Of a stretch of 64,000 nt of DNA, positions 9,730 to 22,950 are shown piece by piece. Under the pieces are notes generated by a model, which did no database searches, was not told where the DNA came from, and was given only the letters and a program-made list of their open reading frames with translations. This stretch comes from Ailanthus altissimus. Its lineage: Eukaryota > Streptophyta > Magnoliopsida > Sapindales > Simaroubaceae. Numbering within the stretch: the first letter of the stretch is position 1; every line of letters starts with the position of its first letter. Location: the NCBI GenBank assembly GCA_946807835.1, contig OX327702.1, positions 16,864,001 to 16,928,000 on the forward strand, in the 5' to 3' direction. The position numbers were made by a program, and so were the translations under genes.

Positions 9730-12501
9730 TGTAATATCCAATCCCTATTAGTAGTATTGGCGCCTAGATTTCGGTATAGAACAAATAAGACACCGTAGGG
9801 TTACTCAATTTTAACCCTATTAGAAATATTTTCTTTATAGTGCACGTGAGAGATATTAGACCTAATTTGGTAATTTCACACTCGATCGGTACGCCGGAAG
9901 ACCCTAGAATATTTTTAGAATTTTTCTTCTATTGGCTTGGAAAAGAAAATTCTAATTTACTACATGAATTTCCATTTAAGGGTTATGAATGGAACAAGCC
10001 TTTGTTGAGAAACATAATTCATATATTAGAGAATGGACGAATTAGAAGAAATCTCATGGATTGCCAAGTTGGAAGTTCTAGTTAGTTCTTTGAACTATTC
10101 TAACTAAATAGTTACAAATGAACTAATTACATAATTAGTTTTTAACTAATGGAAAATTAGAAGTTTTAAGTAAGTTGAAGGGCAAAATGGTAAATTGAGG
10201 GAGCACTATAAATAGGTTGGAAGTGTGTAGAATTTTGAAGATGATCAAAAGCAAACACTTAGAACAAAAGAGAGAAAATTCGAGCTTGGAAAGGGGGGCT
10301 GCTACAGTGACCTTTCAAGTTTTGTTTTCATGAATTTTCATGTGTAATCAAGCCACAATAAGGTTACAAACCAATCCCTAAGCTCAATTGAAGTCTCTAT
10401 TAGTGGAAATTCAAGAAAAAGAGGTAAGAAAAGCATCTTTTATGAGTTTGATAAGTGAGAATTCAAGAATGTGTTAATTGATGTTCTTATGTGTATTCTT
10501 GGCTTAGATTGAGTTAAATTCTAGTTTGTAGCTTGAAGGAGTCATCAATTTGAAGAAATTGGCAAGGTGAGAATTAGGGTTTTTGGTGATTTTGTTGTAG
10601 AGATTTCAATTGATTGTAATTAGGGCTTTAGAATGAAATTGGCATGATTTTGTTGTAATTGGAACAAGAAATTGAGAAAAGGAATGTGTTGGAACCTAGG
10701 GTGAAATTCTGCCACTTTAGGGAAGTTAGGAATTGAGTGGTGTTTTGATTGAATTGTTGTGTATAAATGATGCATTTTGTGAATGGAATGTATATGGTTG
10801 ATGAAAAACCCAAAAATGAAGAAAATGGGACATAATTGTCCACGTTGGAAAGGTGAAGGGCAAAAATGTCCAATCAAATTATAAGGTGTTCAATTTTTTT
10901 CAGGGCGCCGGATGGTGAGTTAGTTTCGATTATAGCTCCGTAACTAAAATCGGGAAGTAGTTTACATCCGGGCTTTGTATGCCGATTAGGGCATTTAGTA
11001 GTTAAATGAGATTCTAGTGTTCGATTTGGTTCTAAATGTCATTTATGGCGCGTAGGTGAGGATAACCGAGAGCGTTAACGGGAGCAGGAATCGGGAGCGA
11101 AATTGAGCACGGAGCGGTTGTGAGTGAAAATCTGCCATTTCTTTTACTTTTTGGTTATTATGTTTTCGCACAATGACTATGTATGTTTTATGAGCTTTCG
11201 ATGCATAAACATGATTTATGATTTTGATATATTCATAGACATACTTTTACATGATCGATTTGTGAAACAGTTTTAAAATTTTTGCATTTGTTTTAAGGCC
11301 ATTGGTACCCTCAGATTATAGTGGTGATGATTGTATTAGACCCGACCGGTATATCCCGTGCACATGGGCAGGTCTTGGGGGTGTGTCACTAACTCTGGAA
11401 AGTCGGGATGTCGAGTCATGTGAGTCGCTCTATGTGTACGGGATATTGTCTCGCTATATGCATGCGATGTAGGATTCCGCTGCGTAGCCAGTGAGATGTC
11501 TTGAGATGTCACTGTGGGTGCTGCTAGTTGAGGTGCCCCGTGACCTACTCACGTATGCGGTGCTAGTTGAGTCGCTGCGTGGGTATAGAGCTTTAGGGTT
11601 ACCATTGGTACAGTTTAGAAAGAAAATAGCCGAGCGAGGATTTTACTAGTTTTCGATTTACCAATAGCATTTATGCATTTATATGCACACAGCAGTTATT
11701 ATGTTATACAGATTCTGAATATAGTTTTCCAAAGATGTAGATAAAACCCGCTCGGCAAGATTTCATTAGCATATGATATTAGAAACCGTTTTACAATTTT
11801 ACATCCGTTTTAGAAGCATAATTTCTGCATCTACTTTAGAAATTGCTATCTTTGTATAATATTCTTGTAATTGAATTCTCATTTACACTCACTGAGCTCC
11901 TTTAGCTCACTCGTTTTATGTTTTATGTTTTAAACCCCTTTTCCAGGTGCAGGTCTCGGTACGCAAGCTGCTGATTCTCCTATCGCCGAGTAGTGGGCCG
12001 AATCCAAAGATAAATTTTGTACATGTAAATGTACTAATAGCACTCTTTACTTTATGCATAATAGTTGTAGGCATATATATTGGTAAGTATGTGTTGAATC
12101 AAGAAGAAGAGATTTCCAGTTTATGATGATCGTTTTTACTTTTTATGATTATGCTTATTTTGTGATTTACACGAAATAATTGAGTTGTGTTGGATTTGAT
12201 TTGAAAAGGACCGGAGGTCCGAATCGGTAGAATTGAGATGGGTTGGAATTAGAAGTGAAATTTCTTTGTAGGTTTATATGGATTTTCCGTAAAACAGGGA
12301 AAACTCTGTTCGTTTGTTTTTAAAACTAAGATGTCGTGTTCATGTATATTACTTGATTTTCTTGGTAGTAACAATATTTAAAAAAGGGTTCGCCTCGCGG
12401 AATTTCTTAACTTACCCAGTTAGGTTCGGAGGAACTTCCGTCGGGGTGCCCGGCAGGGCCGCTGGGATCTATAGTAGAGGGTCTCGGGTCGGGTCCTGTC
12501 A
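9730..12501 (+). mobile_element. solo LTR, Ty3/Gypsy-like (Tekay/Del-like?), copy 1
   Basis: A 2,772-bp unit beginning TGTAATATCC and ending GGGTCCTGTCA, flanked by a perfect 5-bp target duplication GTTAC (9,725-9,729 and 12,502-12,506). Removing it and one GTTAC restores the protease reading of copy B. It is repeated almost end to end at 19,220-22,007. TG...CA ends, 5-bp duplication, absence of coding capacity and the CACTGAGCTC...GCTCAC block near 11,890 indicate an isolated LTR. The TGTAATATCC start and GGGTCCTGTCA end recall chromovirus (Tekay/Del) LTRs, but that assignment is from memory. The two overlapping minus-strand open frames near 10,620-10,877 are not genes. Confidence 0.85.
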
Positions 12502-12506
12502 GTTAC

Positions 12507-15373
12507 AACCTGGAGAAGTACAGCTTTGTGTTGGAAATAGAGATTTCTTATAGGTTTAGGCTATTGGACATTTTAATTTACTTCTTCAATGTAATAAAAT
12601 TATTGTATTGAATAATTATTACTATATGCCAAACATTATCCGGTAAATTATTTTCATTCTTGTATTAGATAGTGAAGGATACCATATGTATGTTCGGAAC
12701 TTTTTCTTATGTTTATATGATTTGGACAATATTTTATTCGTTGAATCTATAGGTGAATGCTAATAATAACTCAAGAACTTTAAATGATACGGAATTGTGG
12801 CATGTAAAATTGGGTCATATAGGTGTGAGATGCCTAACCCGTCTAGTTAAGGATAGTCAAGTACCTGATCTGACTATAAGGCCTTATCTAGTTTGTGAAT
12901 CTTGTAGTCAAGGGAAAATGACCAAAGCTCCATTTATTTGTGTTGGACATCGTGCTACTAATTTATTAGAAATTGTACATAGTGATGTATGTGGTCCAAT
13001 AAATCATGCTACAATGGGTGGTTTTTGATACTTTGTTATCTTTATCAATGATCTATCATGATTTGAATATATGTTTCTTATAAAACAAAAATTAGAAACT
13101 TTTGAAAAGTTCAAAGAGTTTTGAATCAAAGTAGAGAAACAAACTAGAAAGTATATCAAATGCTTTCAGTCAGATTGAGGTGGTGAATACATGAGTAGTG
13201 AATTTATGAATTATTTAAAGGAGAATATGATTCTCGCTCAATATAGTCCTCTAGGTACTCCACAACATAATGGTGTTTCAGAAAGAAGGAATTGAGCTTT
13301 ATTGGATATGGTCTGATAGATGATGAGCTTCATCGATCTCCTTGAATACCTATAGGGCTATGCTCTAGAAATTGCTGCTTATATATTGAACAAAGTTCCA
13401 TCGAAACCTATTCCTTCTACTCCTTATGAGATATAGAATTGAAGGAAACCGAGTCTTAAATATGTTAAGATTTAAGGTTGTCCTACTTACGTAAAAGTTA
13501 TGCAATAGGATAAAATTACACCTAAAGGATATAAGTATCGATTCATTGGATATCCTAAGAATTCAATGGGGTACCAATTCTATGATCCTAAGGAATGAAA
13601 TGTGTTTGTTGCTTAAAATGCCACTTTTCTAGAGAAGCAGTTTCTCATGGATCCTAAAGATTATATAAAGATTGAATTAGATGAACTCAATCATGATGTA
13701 AATGTACCAACAATGGAACCTTAGCTCAATCGAGCAGAATACCTTTGACACACCTGCCATATAGGTCAGAAAAGATATTAAGGCCACCTGATAGGTATGG
13801 TTCAATACCTAAAAGTGCTCTTAGTGTTTTGTTTATTTAAGAAAAAGATCATTTAACTTATAGAGAGGCAATGTTAGACATCGATTCAGAAAAATGGCAA
13901 GAGGTCATGAAATCTGAGATTGACTTAATGCATCAAAATCAAGTCTAAGACTTGGTTGAGCTTCATAAATGAATTATTTCTATTGATTGTAAATGAATTT
14001 ACAAGCGGAAGCATGGGCTCGATGGGAAAGTAGAGACTTCAAGACCCGTCTGGTGGTGAAAAGTTATATTTAATGATCTGGGTTTAGTATGCAAACTAAA
14101 GAAGTCTATTCAAAATTTACTAGTAATTATTGCATATTATGACTATGAAATTTGGCAAATGGATGTAAAAATGGAATTCTTAAATAGATATCTTGAAGAA
14201 AAGATCTATATAGAACAACCTGAAGGTTTTACATCTAGCCAAACTTTTGGTTTAGTATGTAAGTTGAAAAAGTCTATTTATGGACTTAAGCAGGCTTTCC
14301 GAAGTTAGAATCTTTGCTTTGATGAAGTAATCAGAGGGTCTGGTTTCATCAAGAACGAAGAAGAATCTCGTGTGTATAAAAGGATCAGTGAGAGCATGGT
14401 AGTATTTTTGGTTCATTATGTGGATGATATACTCATTATCGAAAATGATATTGATATGTTACAGTCAGTTAAAAGCTACCTTAGTAAGAATTTTTCCGTG
14501 AAGGATTTAGGAAAAGCTTTCTATATACTGGGTATAAAATTTGTAGGACTCTCTCAATCATCGTACATAGATAATGTCTTGAAAATATATAATTTCTATA
14601 ATTACAAGATAGTTAATATACCTTTTAGAAATGACATTCATATTTCGAGGAAGATGTGTCTTAAAACTAAAGATGAAAAGATTAGAATGTCTAATATACC
14701 ATATGCATCAGCTGTAGAAAGCTTGATGTATGCCTTAATGTATACGAGACCTGACATCATTATGGTTGTAGGTGTTACAAGCCAATATCAGTCTGATCCA
14801 AGCAAAGACTATTGGATAATTATGAAACATATCTTCAAATATCTTAAGGGTAGTTAGGAAAATTTTCTGATAAATGGAGAAAGTTACTTACAAGTGAGAG
14901 GATACATAGATTCAGACTTTCAGTCTGATCTAGATGATAGAAAGTCTACATCTGAGTATGTATTCATTCTCAATGGTGTTATAGTTAGTTGGAAGAGCGA
15001 TAAACAGCCGTCTACAGCTAATTCCATAACAAAGGCAGAATATATTGTAGCCTCAAAAGCAACAAAAGAAGCCTCATGGATATGAAAATTTGTTGCTAAA
15101 CTTGGAATAGTTCCAAGTGCAATGGATCATATACTATCATTTTGTGACAACAACAGAGCCATTGCAGAAGTTAAAGAGTCGAGAGCACATCAAAAGTTTA
15201 AGCATATGAAAAAGAACTACCATATCATTGGAGAAATCTTGACTATAGGAGATGTAATAATTTGTAGAGTAGACTCTATAAATAACATAGTAAACCCACT
15301 TACTGAAGCCTTGACTCCAAAATTATTTGATAGACATGTAGAGTCAATGAGCATTCGATTCCATCGTGAATAG
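12507..15373 (+). pseudogene. Copia pol (integrase, reverse transcriptase, RNase H), copy B, broken
   Basis: Continues the polyprotein after the solo LTR. Recognisable in order: the end of protease; the GAG-pre-integrase zinc motif (LWHVKLGHIG, then CESCSQGKMTKAPF, 12,753-13,028); integrase core with HSDVCGP, a decayed SD-stop-GGEYM (an Arg codon turned to TGA) and GTPQHNGVSERRN; the reverse transcriptase catalytic box YVDDI at 14,417; and RNase H with its acidic residues in YIDSDF, KAEYIVA and FCDNNRAI (14,894-15,373). The final stop is TAG at 15,371. There are well over a dozen internal stops and several frameshifts, so it cannot make an active enzyme. Confidence 0.9.
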
Positions 15374-15392
15374 CACTAAAGTAAATAGGAGT

Positions 15393-17565
15393 TGTTGGGA
15401 TATGTGTTTACGTGCCATCATTTCATGTATAAATATTTGTTTAATATTTATACTAGTATTATCATTTTATTAAATCACTAATTATATTTTATATATAGTA
15501 AGATGCTTGTAACGTTTCAGATATTATATAATCTGAAAGAGTTCGGATCTGGTTTAAAGGAGTTTAGATCAGTGTTAAGAATTAGAACTACTGAGAGTTA
15601 TAAAGGTTAAGAGTTGGCACTGATAAGAGTTATCAAGTTTTAAGAGTCAGCGATATCTAAAGAGTTAGTACCTTATCTGAAATGGGACAAAGACTTGAGA
15701 ATATATTAGTAATGACGTAGTTGCAAAAAGTTACAAATATTGCTAGAAATCTCATTATGCAAATATGTCATAAAATAATATATTTCTGATCTATTTTCAC
15801 TGATGCGGGTCTGCTAGTAAAGACCTTATAATATATAGATCGTTGTATGTCTATATCTGGATGGTCCAGATGGTTAATCTTAGCAAATCATGAGTTTAGT
15901 GGAAGCTCATATAGAGATATAGGTATTTAGTAAAGACTAAGTATTGAACAGACTCACGAAGACCTCAATAGACATCCCATAAAGTCATCAGTGAAGGATC
16001 TTTCGAGTTGAGTAGTATTCGTGGTCATTTGACCTAAGTGCCATGGTGGGCTTGTGAGTGATCCACTATACTTTGATTCCACACATGTTAGAAACCTTTC
16101 ATAGTCTGACCACTAGGTGTCACTGGGTATAGTCTAATGTTCATAGAGTCCGGTGTGCATAAATATGGGATCCATCAGCTCATTTGGGTGAGGAATATAT
16201 CCTAATACTCTTAGATTGTATTTCAAAAAGTCTTATGGCCACAAGCAGTAATTCCTGGGAGAAGCATTTAAACCTAGGGATAAATAATATCACAAAAGTG
16301 TTTGTAAATATTATTTATTGAAATACTATTCTAGAGATAAGCTTACGGTTGGGCATATGGAGATTTGACGGTGTTGATCTATATCTTTGATCTACCCGGA
16401 TATAAATGATGGAGGGATTATGCAGATATGTTATAACCTCAACTTGTATGGTTTGATGCACCGCTTTGTAATATCCGTAGCGTGTGTGTGGAGCATCATT
16501 CACAAATGTATGGAAGAGTTTCATATGATAATTTAGGCGTGGACCTAGAGGGTTTCTTAATATGAAGTGTATTCGTTGTGCTTGTTTAAACCTATCTAGT
16601 TGAATAGTTCCATCCTATTATTTCAGGGATTATGGATTGAATAGTTCAATCCTAAAAATTCTAGCAAACTGAAATTTTATTTCAGGGTTCCTCCGATTTT
16701 GTACTTGTCTAGACTTAAATGTTAAGTACATACCTTAATTAGTTGGCAATAGTTATTAACTAATTAAATGTTAACAAGTGACACAATTTTGTTCCATAAA
16801 TTGTTTTGCTATGAATTCACCTATTAACTATGCTAGTAAAATTAAATAAGGTAAAAATTAATTATTCAAATAGTTTTTTTGAATAGTTTAATAAATATTA
16901 TTTAAATAAATAATAATATTGATTTAGTTGTTTATTATTTTGGTTTAGGTGGGAGAAATATACCTAATTAGGTATAATAGCCAGAAAATCTTATTTTTTA
17001 GTTTTAGCCACTTAATCAATTTTGGGAGCATTTGTGAAGTGATTAATACATCTAAAAAAATGAATTGAATAATCATTCTCCAAGTGAAAGGAAAACAAGA
17101 AACGGAAGAGGGAGAAGAGAAGGTGGTTTATGCTTTTAATTCTTTTTACAAAATATTGTAAAAGAATAAAAGAGAAAATGAAAAAAAAAATTCATCTACT
17201 CATTCTATTAAAAAATTGAAACTTGTTGCTGGAAATAATTGATGTGAATTGTTGAAACAATTGAAACTTGTTCGGTAGGATTGTCATTATAACTTTACAA
17301 TCCTACCGAATTGTTGTGAATTAGAATTGCATAAGGATTCACTTCAAAGGGAGCTCAAAGTTTGGAATAATTCAAAAATTTTGAAATCTTCATCAAAGTT
17401 CTTCAAAGGTATGTTTCTATAATATTAAGTTGTTAATGATTTAAGTTACATGTGTATATGTTGACTATATACTTAATTCCGCTGTGAAATCGTGTATATG
17501 ATACATGTATTTAGTTTTTTGAACATGTACACAATTACATACATACACCCTAAAACATGTAAACA
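15393..17565 (+). repeat. 3' LTR, copy B
   Basis: Begins TGTTGGGATATG about 20 bp after the pol stop; the polypurine tract before it is eroded. It aligns along its length with the other LTRs of this family, including the TTCCGCTG core near 17,480 and the ACATGTACACAATTACATACATAC end. It stops where sequence homologous to copy C begins. It has diverged clearly from the LTR of copy A, consistent with an old insertion. Confidence 0.85.
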
Positions 17566-18157
17566 CAAGTACTGTAAACAGCTTAGGTAGACATTATTTA
17601 TTAGATTTCATCTTGTAAATATATATTCCTATGACCCATGACATTAAATCTCTAAGATATCAAGGTTTTAACTGTTTATATGGATTTTACTCCGTGATAA
17701 TTCAAAAGATATAACATATGAATGTAAGTTCATTATTTGCTCAGGATTAAGATTAATTAAGCTTATCAAAAATTTTGTGAATAAAGATTAATGACATTTA
17801 GTTAACCTGATCGAAATTCACGTAGTCATGTTCAATGTAACATATAAACTAGTTTTTCTACTCGAAGTCTCTACTTTAATGATCAAGGTAAATCATCCAC
17901 TATAAAAAGCAAAAAAACTACAACCTCACATAATAAAATATCATTTTCATTAATGATCGTGAACTATATTTAATTTATAAAAAATATGTGATCTATGCCC
18001 TCTGTATTAGCATCATGTGCCTAATACATAAATCAAATACTTTATAAATATGGGCTTATTAATGTATGCTTAATTATATGTATGAATAAATTTTATTAAT
18101 TAAATAAAATATTATTTCACATGTTTTAAGGGCATAAATAATATTATATGTCTAACA
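17566..18157 (-). repeat. truncated 3' LTR, copy C
   Basis: On the minus strand it starts TGTTAGACATATAATATT at 18,157 and matches the 5' LTR (about 25,936-26,532) for 592 bp. The remaining roughly 860 bp of the LTR are gone; copy B abuts the break. Confidence 0.85.
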
Positions 18158-18173
18158 ATCTCCCACTTGCCCT
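18158..18173 (-). promoter_or_regulatory. polypurine tract, copy C
   Basis: Minus-strand AGGGCAAGTGGGAGAT directly before the 3' LTR: the standard plus-strand DNA priming site of LTR elements. It fixes both element orientation and LTR boundary. Confidence 0.85.
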
Positions 18174-19071
18174 ATTTCATATGAGTTTCAAAAATTCTTT
18201 GCTGACAATGACTTAGGTGAATAAATCCACTAGATGATCACTTATGCAATCTTAGATATCATGACATTACCATTTTGCACAAAACTCCCTTACCAAACAT
18301 TATCAAGAAAGGCAATCATAACATCCATTTGCCAAATCTCATAATCAAGATTTGTTGTAATGGATAAGAGAATTCTAATAGACTTAAGCATGGCTACCGG
18401 TAAAAAGGTGTCCTCATAATCAATACCTTATTTTTTGAATGTACCCTTTTGCAATAAGTCTAGCTTTGAAGGTTTTTACCTTCCCGTCTACCCCTTTCTT
18501 TTTCTTGTAGACCTATTTACACCCTATAGGTTTTATCCTTTCAGGTTTCTCTATGAATTCCTAGACTTTATTGGAGTACATGGAATCCATCTCTGATTTC
18601 ATAGCTTTAGGCCAATGGTTTGCATCTTTATTCACCATTGCTTCATCATAGCTAGTGTGATCTAGTTCATGCTCAATAGAGACTACCTAAATGACTCTCT
18701 AATTAACATGTACCTAGTTGCACGTTTAATAATCCTTCTACTATTACGAAGTACTGATGGTTGTTATTCTACAACTGGCTCTAATTGGTTAATTCATTTG
18801 ACTCTATCGGGCATAATATCGAAGTTCTTAGATAACTCATCAAGAATTATCTTATTTATAGGCTTGAAGTCTTTCATATAGTCTTCTTTAAGAAACATTG
18901 CATTAGTGCTAGCTAATATTTTCTTATATTGAGAACTATAGAAAGGACTTCCTCTTATTCATTTAAGATAGCCAACAAACAGACAAACTTCTGACTTAAA
19001 TTCTAACTTATCTGTCTTTCCTTTTAGCACATGAGCTAGACAACCCTATATATATATATATATATATGTGT

Positions 19072-19127
<56 letters not shown>

Positions 19128-19219
19128 CATAAACGTAGTTTAGTGATTGACTTAGATCAAATCAAGTTAAGAAGATACTTGGTTGTTTCTAAGGCATAAC
19201 CCTAGAACGAGATGGGTGT
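18174..19219 (-). pseudogene. Copia pol fragment (integrase C-terminus to reverse transcriptase), copy C
   Basis: Minus-strand translation in pieces gives VCLFVGYLK and ASTNAMFLKEDYM, the region between integrase and reverse transcriptase in plant Copia. Further along come FKARLIAKGYIQK-like and DYEDTF-like reverse-transcriptase starts, then DYEIWQMDV (near 18,300-18,480). Stops and frameshifts are frequent. Most of the reverse transcriptase and all of RNase H between here and the polypurine tract are deleted. Confidence 0.75.
19047..19126. repeat. (TA)n(TG)n compound microsatellite
   Basis: About 20 bp of TA repeats run into roughly 60 bp of almost perfect TG repeats, inside the dead pol of copy C. 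Confidence 0.95.
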
Positions 19220-22007
19220 TGTAATATCTAATCCCTATTAGTAGTATTGGCGCCTAGATTTTGGTATAGAGCAAATAAGACACCGTAGGGTTACTCGATT
19301 TTAACCCTATTAGAAATATTTTCTTTATAGTGCACGTGAGAGATATTAGACCTAATTTGGTAATTTCACACTCGATCGGTGCACCAGACGACCATAGAAT
19401 ATTTTTGGAATTTTTCTCTATTGGCTTAGAAAAGAAAATTCTAATTTACTACATGAATTTCCATTTAAGGGTTATGAATGAAACAAGCCTTTGTTGAAAA
19501 ACATAATCCATATATTAGAGAATGGACCAATTAGAAGAAATCTCATGGATTGCCAAGTTGGAAGTTCTAGTTAGTTCTAGTTAGTTCTTTGAACTATTCT
19601 AACTAGATAGTTACAAATGAACTAATTACATAATTAGTTTTTAACTAATGGCAAATTAGAAGTTTTAAGTAAGTTGAAGGGTAAAATGGTAAATTGAGGG
19701 AGCACTATATATATAGGTTAGAAGTGTGTAGAAATTTGAAAAGAGATCAAAACCAACACTTAGCCAAAAAAAGAGAGAAATTCGAGCTTCAAAGGGGGGT
19801 GCTGCTACAGGGACTATTCAAGTTGTTTTTCATGAATGTTCATGTGTAATCAAGCCACAATAAGGTTACAAACCAATCCCTAAGCTCAATTGAAGTCTCT
19901 ATTAGTGGAAATTCAAGAAAAAAGAGGTAAGAAAAGCATCTTTTATGAGTTTGATAAGTGAGATTTCAAGAATGCTTTAATTGATGTTCTTATGTGTATT
20001 CTTGGCTTAGATTGAGTTGAATCCTTGTGTGGAGCTTGAAGGAGTCATCAATTTGAAGAAATTGGCAAGGTGAGAATTAGGGTTTTGGGTGATTTGTTGT
20101 AGAGATTTCAATTGGTTGTAATTAGGGCTTTAGAATGAAATTGGCATGATTTTGTTGTAATTGGAACAAGAAATTGAGGAAATGAATGTGTTGGAACCTA
20201 GGGTGAAATTCTGCCACTTTAGGGAAGTTAGGAATTGAGTGGTGTTTTGATTGAATTGTTGTGTGTAAATGATGCATATTGTGAATTGAATGTATATGGT
20301 TGATGAAAAAATCAAAAATGAAGAAAATGGGACATAATTGTCCATGTTGGAAAGGTGAAGGGCAAGTATGTCCAATCAAATTATAAGGTGTTCAATAATT
20401 TTCAGGGCGTCGGATGGTGAGTTAGTTTCGATTATGGCTCCGTAACTAAAATCGGGAAGTAGTTTACATCCGGGCTTTGTATGCCGATTAGGGCATTTAG
20501 TAGATAAATGAGATTCTAGTGTTCGATTTGGTTCTAAATGTCATTTATGGCGCGTAGGTGAAGATAACCGAGATCGTTAACGGGAGCAGAAATCAGGAGC
20601 GAAATTGAGCGCATAGCGGTTGTGAGTGGAAATCTGCCATTTCTTTTACTTTTCGGTTATTATGTTTTCGCACAATGACTATGTATGTTTTATGAGCTTT
20701 CGATGCATAAACATGATTTATGATCTTGATATATTCATGGACATGCTTTTACATGATCGATTTGCGAAATAGTTTTAAAATTTCTGCATTTGTTTTTAAG
20801 GCCATTGGTCCCCTCAGATTATAGTGGTGATGATTGTATTAGACTCGGCCGGTATATCCCGTGCACATGGGCAGGTCTTAGGGGTGTGTCACTAACTCCG
20901 AGAAGTCAGGATGTCGAGTCATGTGAGTTGTTCTATGTGTACGGGATATTGTCTCGCTATATACATGCGATGTAGGATTCCACTGCGTAGCCAGTGAGAT
21001 GTCTTGAGATGTCACTGTGGGTGCTGCTAGTCGAGGTGCCCCGTGACCTACTCACGTATGCGGTGCTAGTTGAGGTGCTGCGTGGGTATAGAGCTTTAGG
21101 GTTATCATTGGTACAGGTTAGAAAGAAAATGACCGAGCGAGGATTTTACTAGTTTTTGATTTACCGATAGCATTTATGCATTTATATGCACACAGCAGTT
21201 ATTATGTTATACAGATCCTGAATATAGTTTTCCAAAGATGTAGATAAAACCCGCTCGGCAAGATTTCATTAGCATATAATATTAGAAATGGTTTTACAGT
21301 TTTATATCCATTTTAGAAGCATAATTTCTGCATGTACTTTAGAAATTGCTATCTTTGTATAATGTTCTTGTAATTGAAATCTCATTTACACTCACTGAGC
21401 TCCTTTAGCTCACCCGTTGTATATTTTATATTTTTAAACCCCTTTCCCAGGTGCAGGTCTCGGTACGCAAGCCGCTGATTCTCTTGTTGCCGAGTAGTGG
21501 GCCGAATTCGAAGATTATTTTTGTACATGTAAATATGCTAAATAGCACTCTTTACTTTACGCATAGTAGTAGTAGGCATGTATATTTGTATGTATGTTTC
21601 GAGCCAATAAGAAAATATTTCGAGATTTTGATGATCATCTTTACTTTTCATGAGTATGCTCATTTTGTGATTTAAATGAAATTTTTGAGTTGTGTTGGAT
21701 TTGATTTGGAAAGGACCGGAGGTCCGAATTGGTAGTATTGAGATGAGTTGGAATTAGAAGTGAAAATTCTTTGCAGGTTTATATGGATTTTCTGAAAAAC
21801 AGAGGAAACTCTGTCCGTTTGTTTTTAAAATCAAGATGTCGTTTTCATGTATATTACTAGACCTTCTTAGTAGTAACAAGAATTGAAAAGGGGTTCGCCT
21901 CACGAAAATTTCCCAACATACCTAGTTAGGTTCGGAGGAACTTCCGTCGGGGTGCTCTGCAGGGCTGCTGGGATCTATAGTAGAGGGTCTCGGGTTGGGT
22001 CCTGTCA
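19220..22007 (+). mobile_element. solo LTR, Ty3/Gypsy-like, copy 2
   Basis: A 2,788-bp sister of 9,730-12,501: same TGTAATATC start, same GGGTCCTGTCA end, collinear throughout with few differences. Flanking 5-mers GGTGT (19,215-19,219) and GGTAT (22,008-22,012) match at four of five positions, consistent with a slightly decayed target duplication. It interrupts the integrase-reverse transcriptase region of copy C. Confidence 0.85.
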
Positions 22008-22950
22008 GGTATAGTTGAATAATTCATCATTGACCTCACCATTTTGCTAGGGTGACCTTGGTGCAGTTAACTATGATAATATCTCATTGTCTGACAAATA
22101 GGTCTTGAACTCACTATAGAAGTATTCTCCACATCAATCAGATCGAAGTACCTTTATGTGTTTTTCTAATTATCTTTTCACTTCTGCCTTAAACTCTTTT
22201 GAATTTATCAACCGCCTCAGACTTGTGACGCATTAAGTACACATAACCGAATTTAGAATAATCATAAATAAAAGTGATGAAATATTTCTAACCTTCTCTA
22301 GGTTGTGTGCTCATGAGCCCACATGCGTCAGAGTGCACTATTTTTAACATTTCAATGGCTCTATTTTCTTTAGCATTAAAGAGTCTTCTGGTCATTTTGA
22401 CTTCTATACAGGATTTGCAGACTGGTAATGAGTCAACCAATTGTAAATATGATTAGTGACTCTAGAATCTATTATCCAGGAATCTGTAAAATCAACCACT
22501 AAACATGTCTCAATGGAAAAGAATATTACCAGAATGTGAAGTTATCCTTTTAGCTATTGAAAATGTAATTAAAGGACAATTTCTCTTCTAATTTTCTTTA
22601 ATGCCACATTGAAAACACTTTCCTTTGGGCCTTACTACCTTTTTATGAATTTTCACAAATCCTGAAGTAGATGTTTTCTTTAGCTTATTCTTCTTCTTTT
22701 TACTACTCTTTCCCTTAGGATTGAGACCAAAAGAGGAATATGGGCACTTCAGTCAAGTGGCTATTATAAGCATCTATTTCATCTTAGGGTGCATTTTCAT
22801 AAGGTTTTGGAGGGTATTTATCAGTCAAGACATATCTGTGCCTTTTAGCTGTGAGTTCAATATCTAAGTTCCTTTCTTAATCCAAATAATTATTTCTAGT
22901 TAACTTGTTTTGGTTAAGGATGAATGCTAATGGGATGAATAAGGACATAA
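22008..22950 (-). pseudogene. Copia gag-integrase fragment, copy C
   Basis: Minus-strand pieces: integrase core near 22,090-22,440 (IVHSDACGLMSTQPREG, YFITFIYDYSKFGYVYLMRH), preceded by the Cys-rich pre-integrase motif. A nucleocapsid-like stretch (GKCFQCGIKENWKRNCP in degraded form) lies near 22,570-22,640, with a Lys-rich gag tail beyond it. Most of gag is missing or unreadable. Confidence 0.7.

Larger units (their letters stand above)
7702..17565 (+). mobile_element. Ty1/Copia retrotransposon, copy B (degenerate, nested)
   Basis: A nearly complete but dead Copia element: 5' LTR remnant, leader, gag, protease, integrase, reverse transcriptase, RNase H and a 3' LTR, all plus strand. Domain order (integrase before reverse transcriptase) identifies Ty1/Copia. 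The polyprotein has many in-frame stops, several of the TGG-to-stop and CGA-to-TGA kind expected from decay of methylated cytosines. The 5' LTR is reduced to about 145 bp. A 2.77-kb solo LTR of another family interrupts the protease region. The 3' LTR runs into copy C at about 17,565, so no target duplication can be read. Confidence 0.9.

Noticed and set aside
10620..10877. Overlapping 85- and 81-codon minus-strand open frames, repeated at 20,122-20,379
   Set aside because: They recur only because the whole solo LTR is duplicated; they overlap in two frames, lie antisense within an LTR and match no family.
90..17565. Copies A and B as one giant Copia element that captured the PLATZ gene
   Set aside because: B has its own leader with all four motifs directly after its own LTR remnant, so the A leader and B leader are separate copies; the PLATZ gene keeps its introns and simply lies between them.
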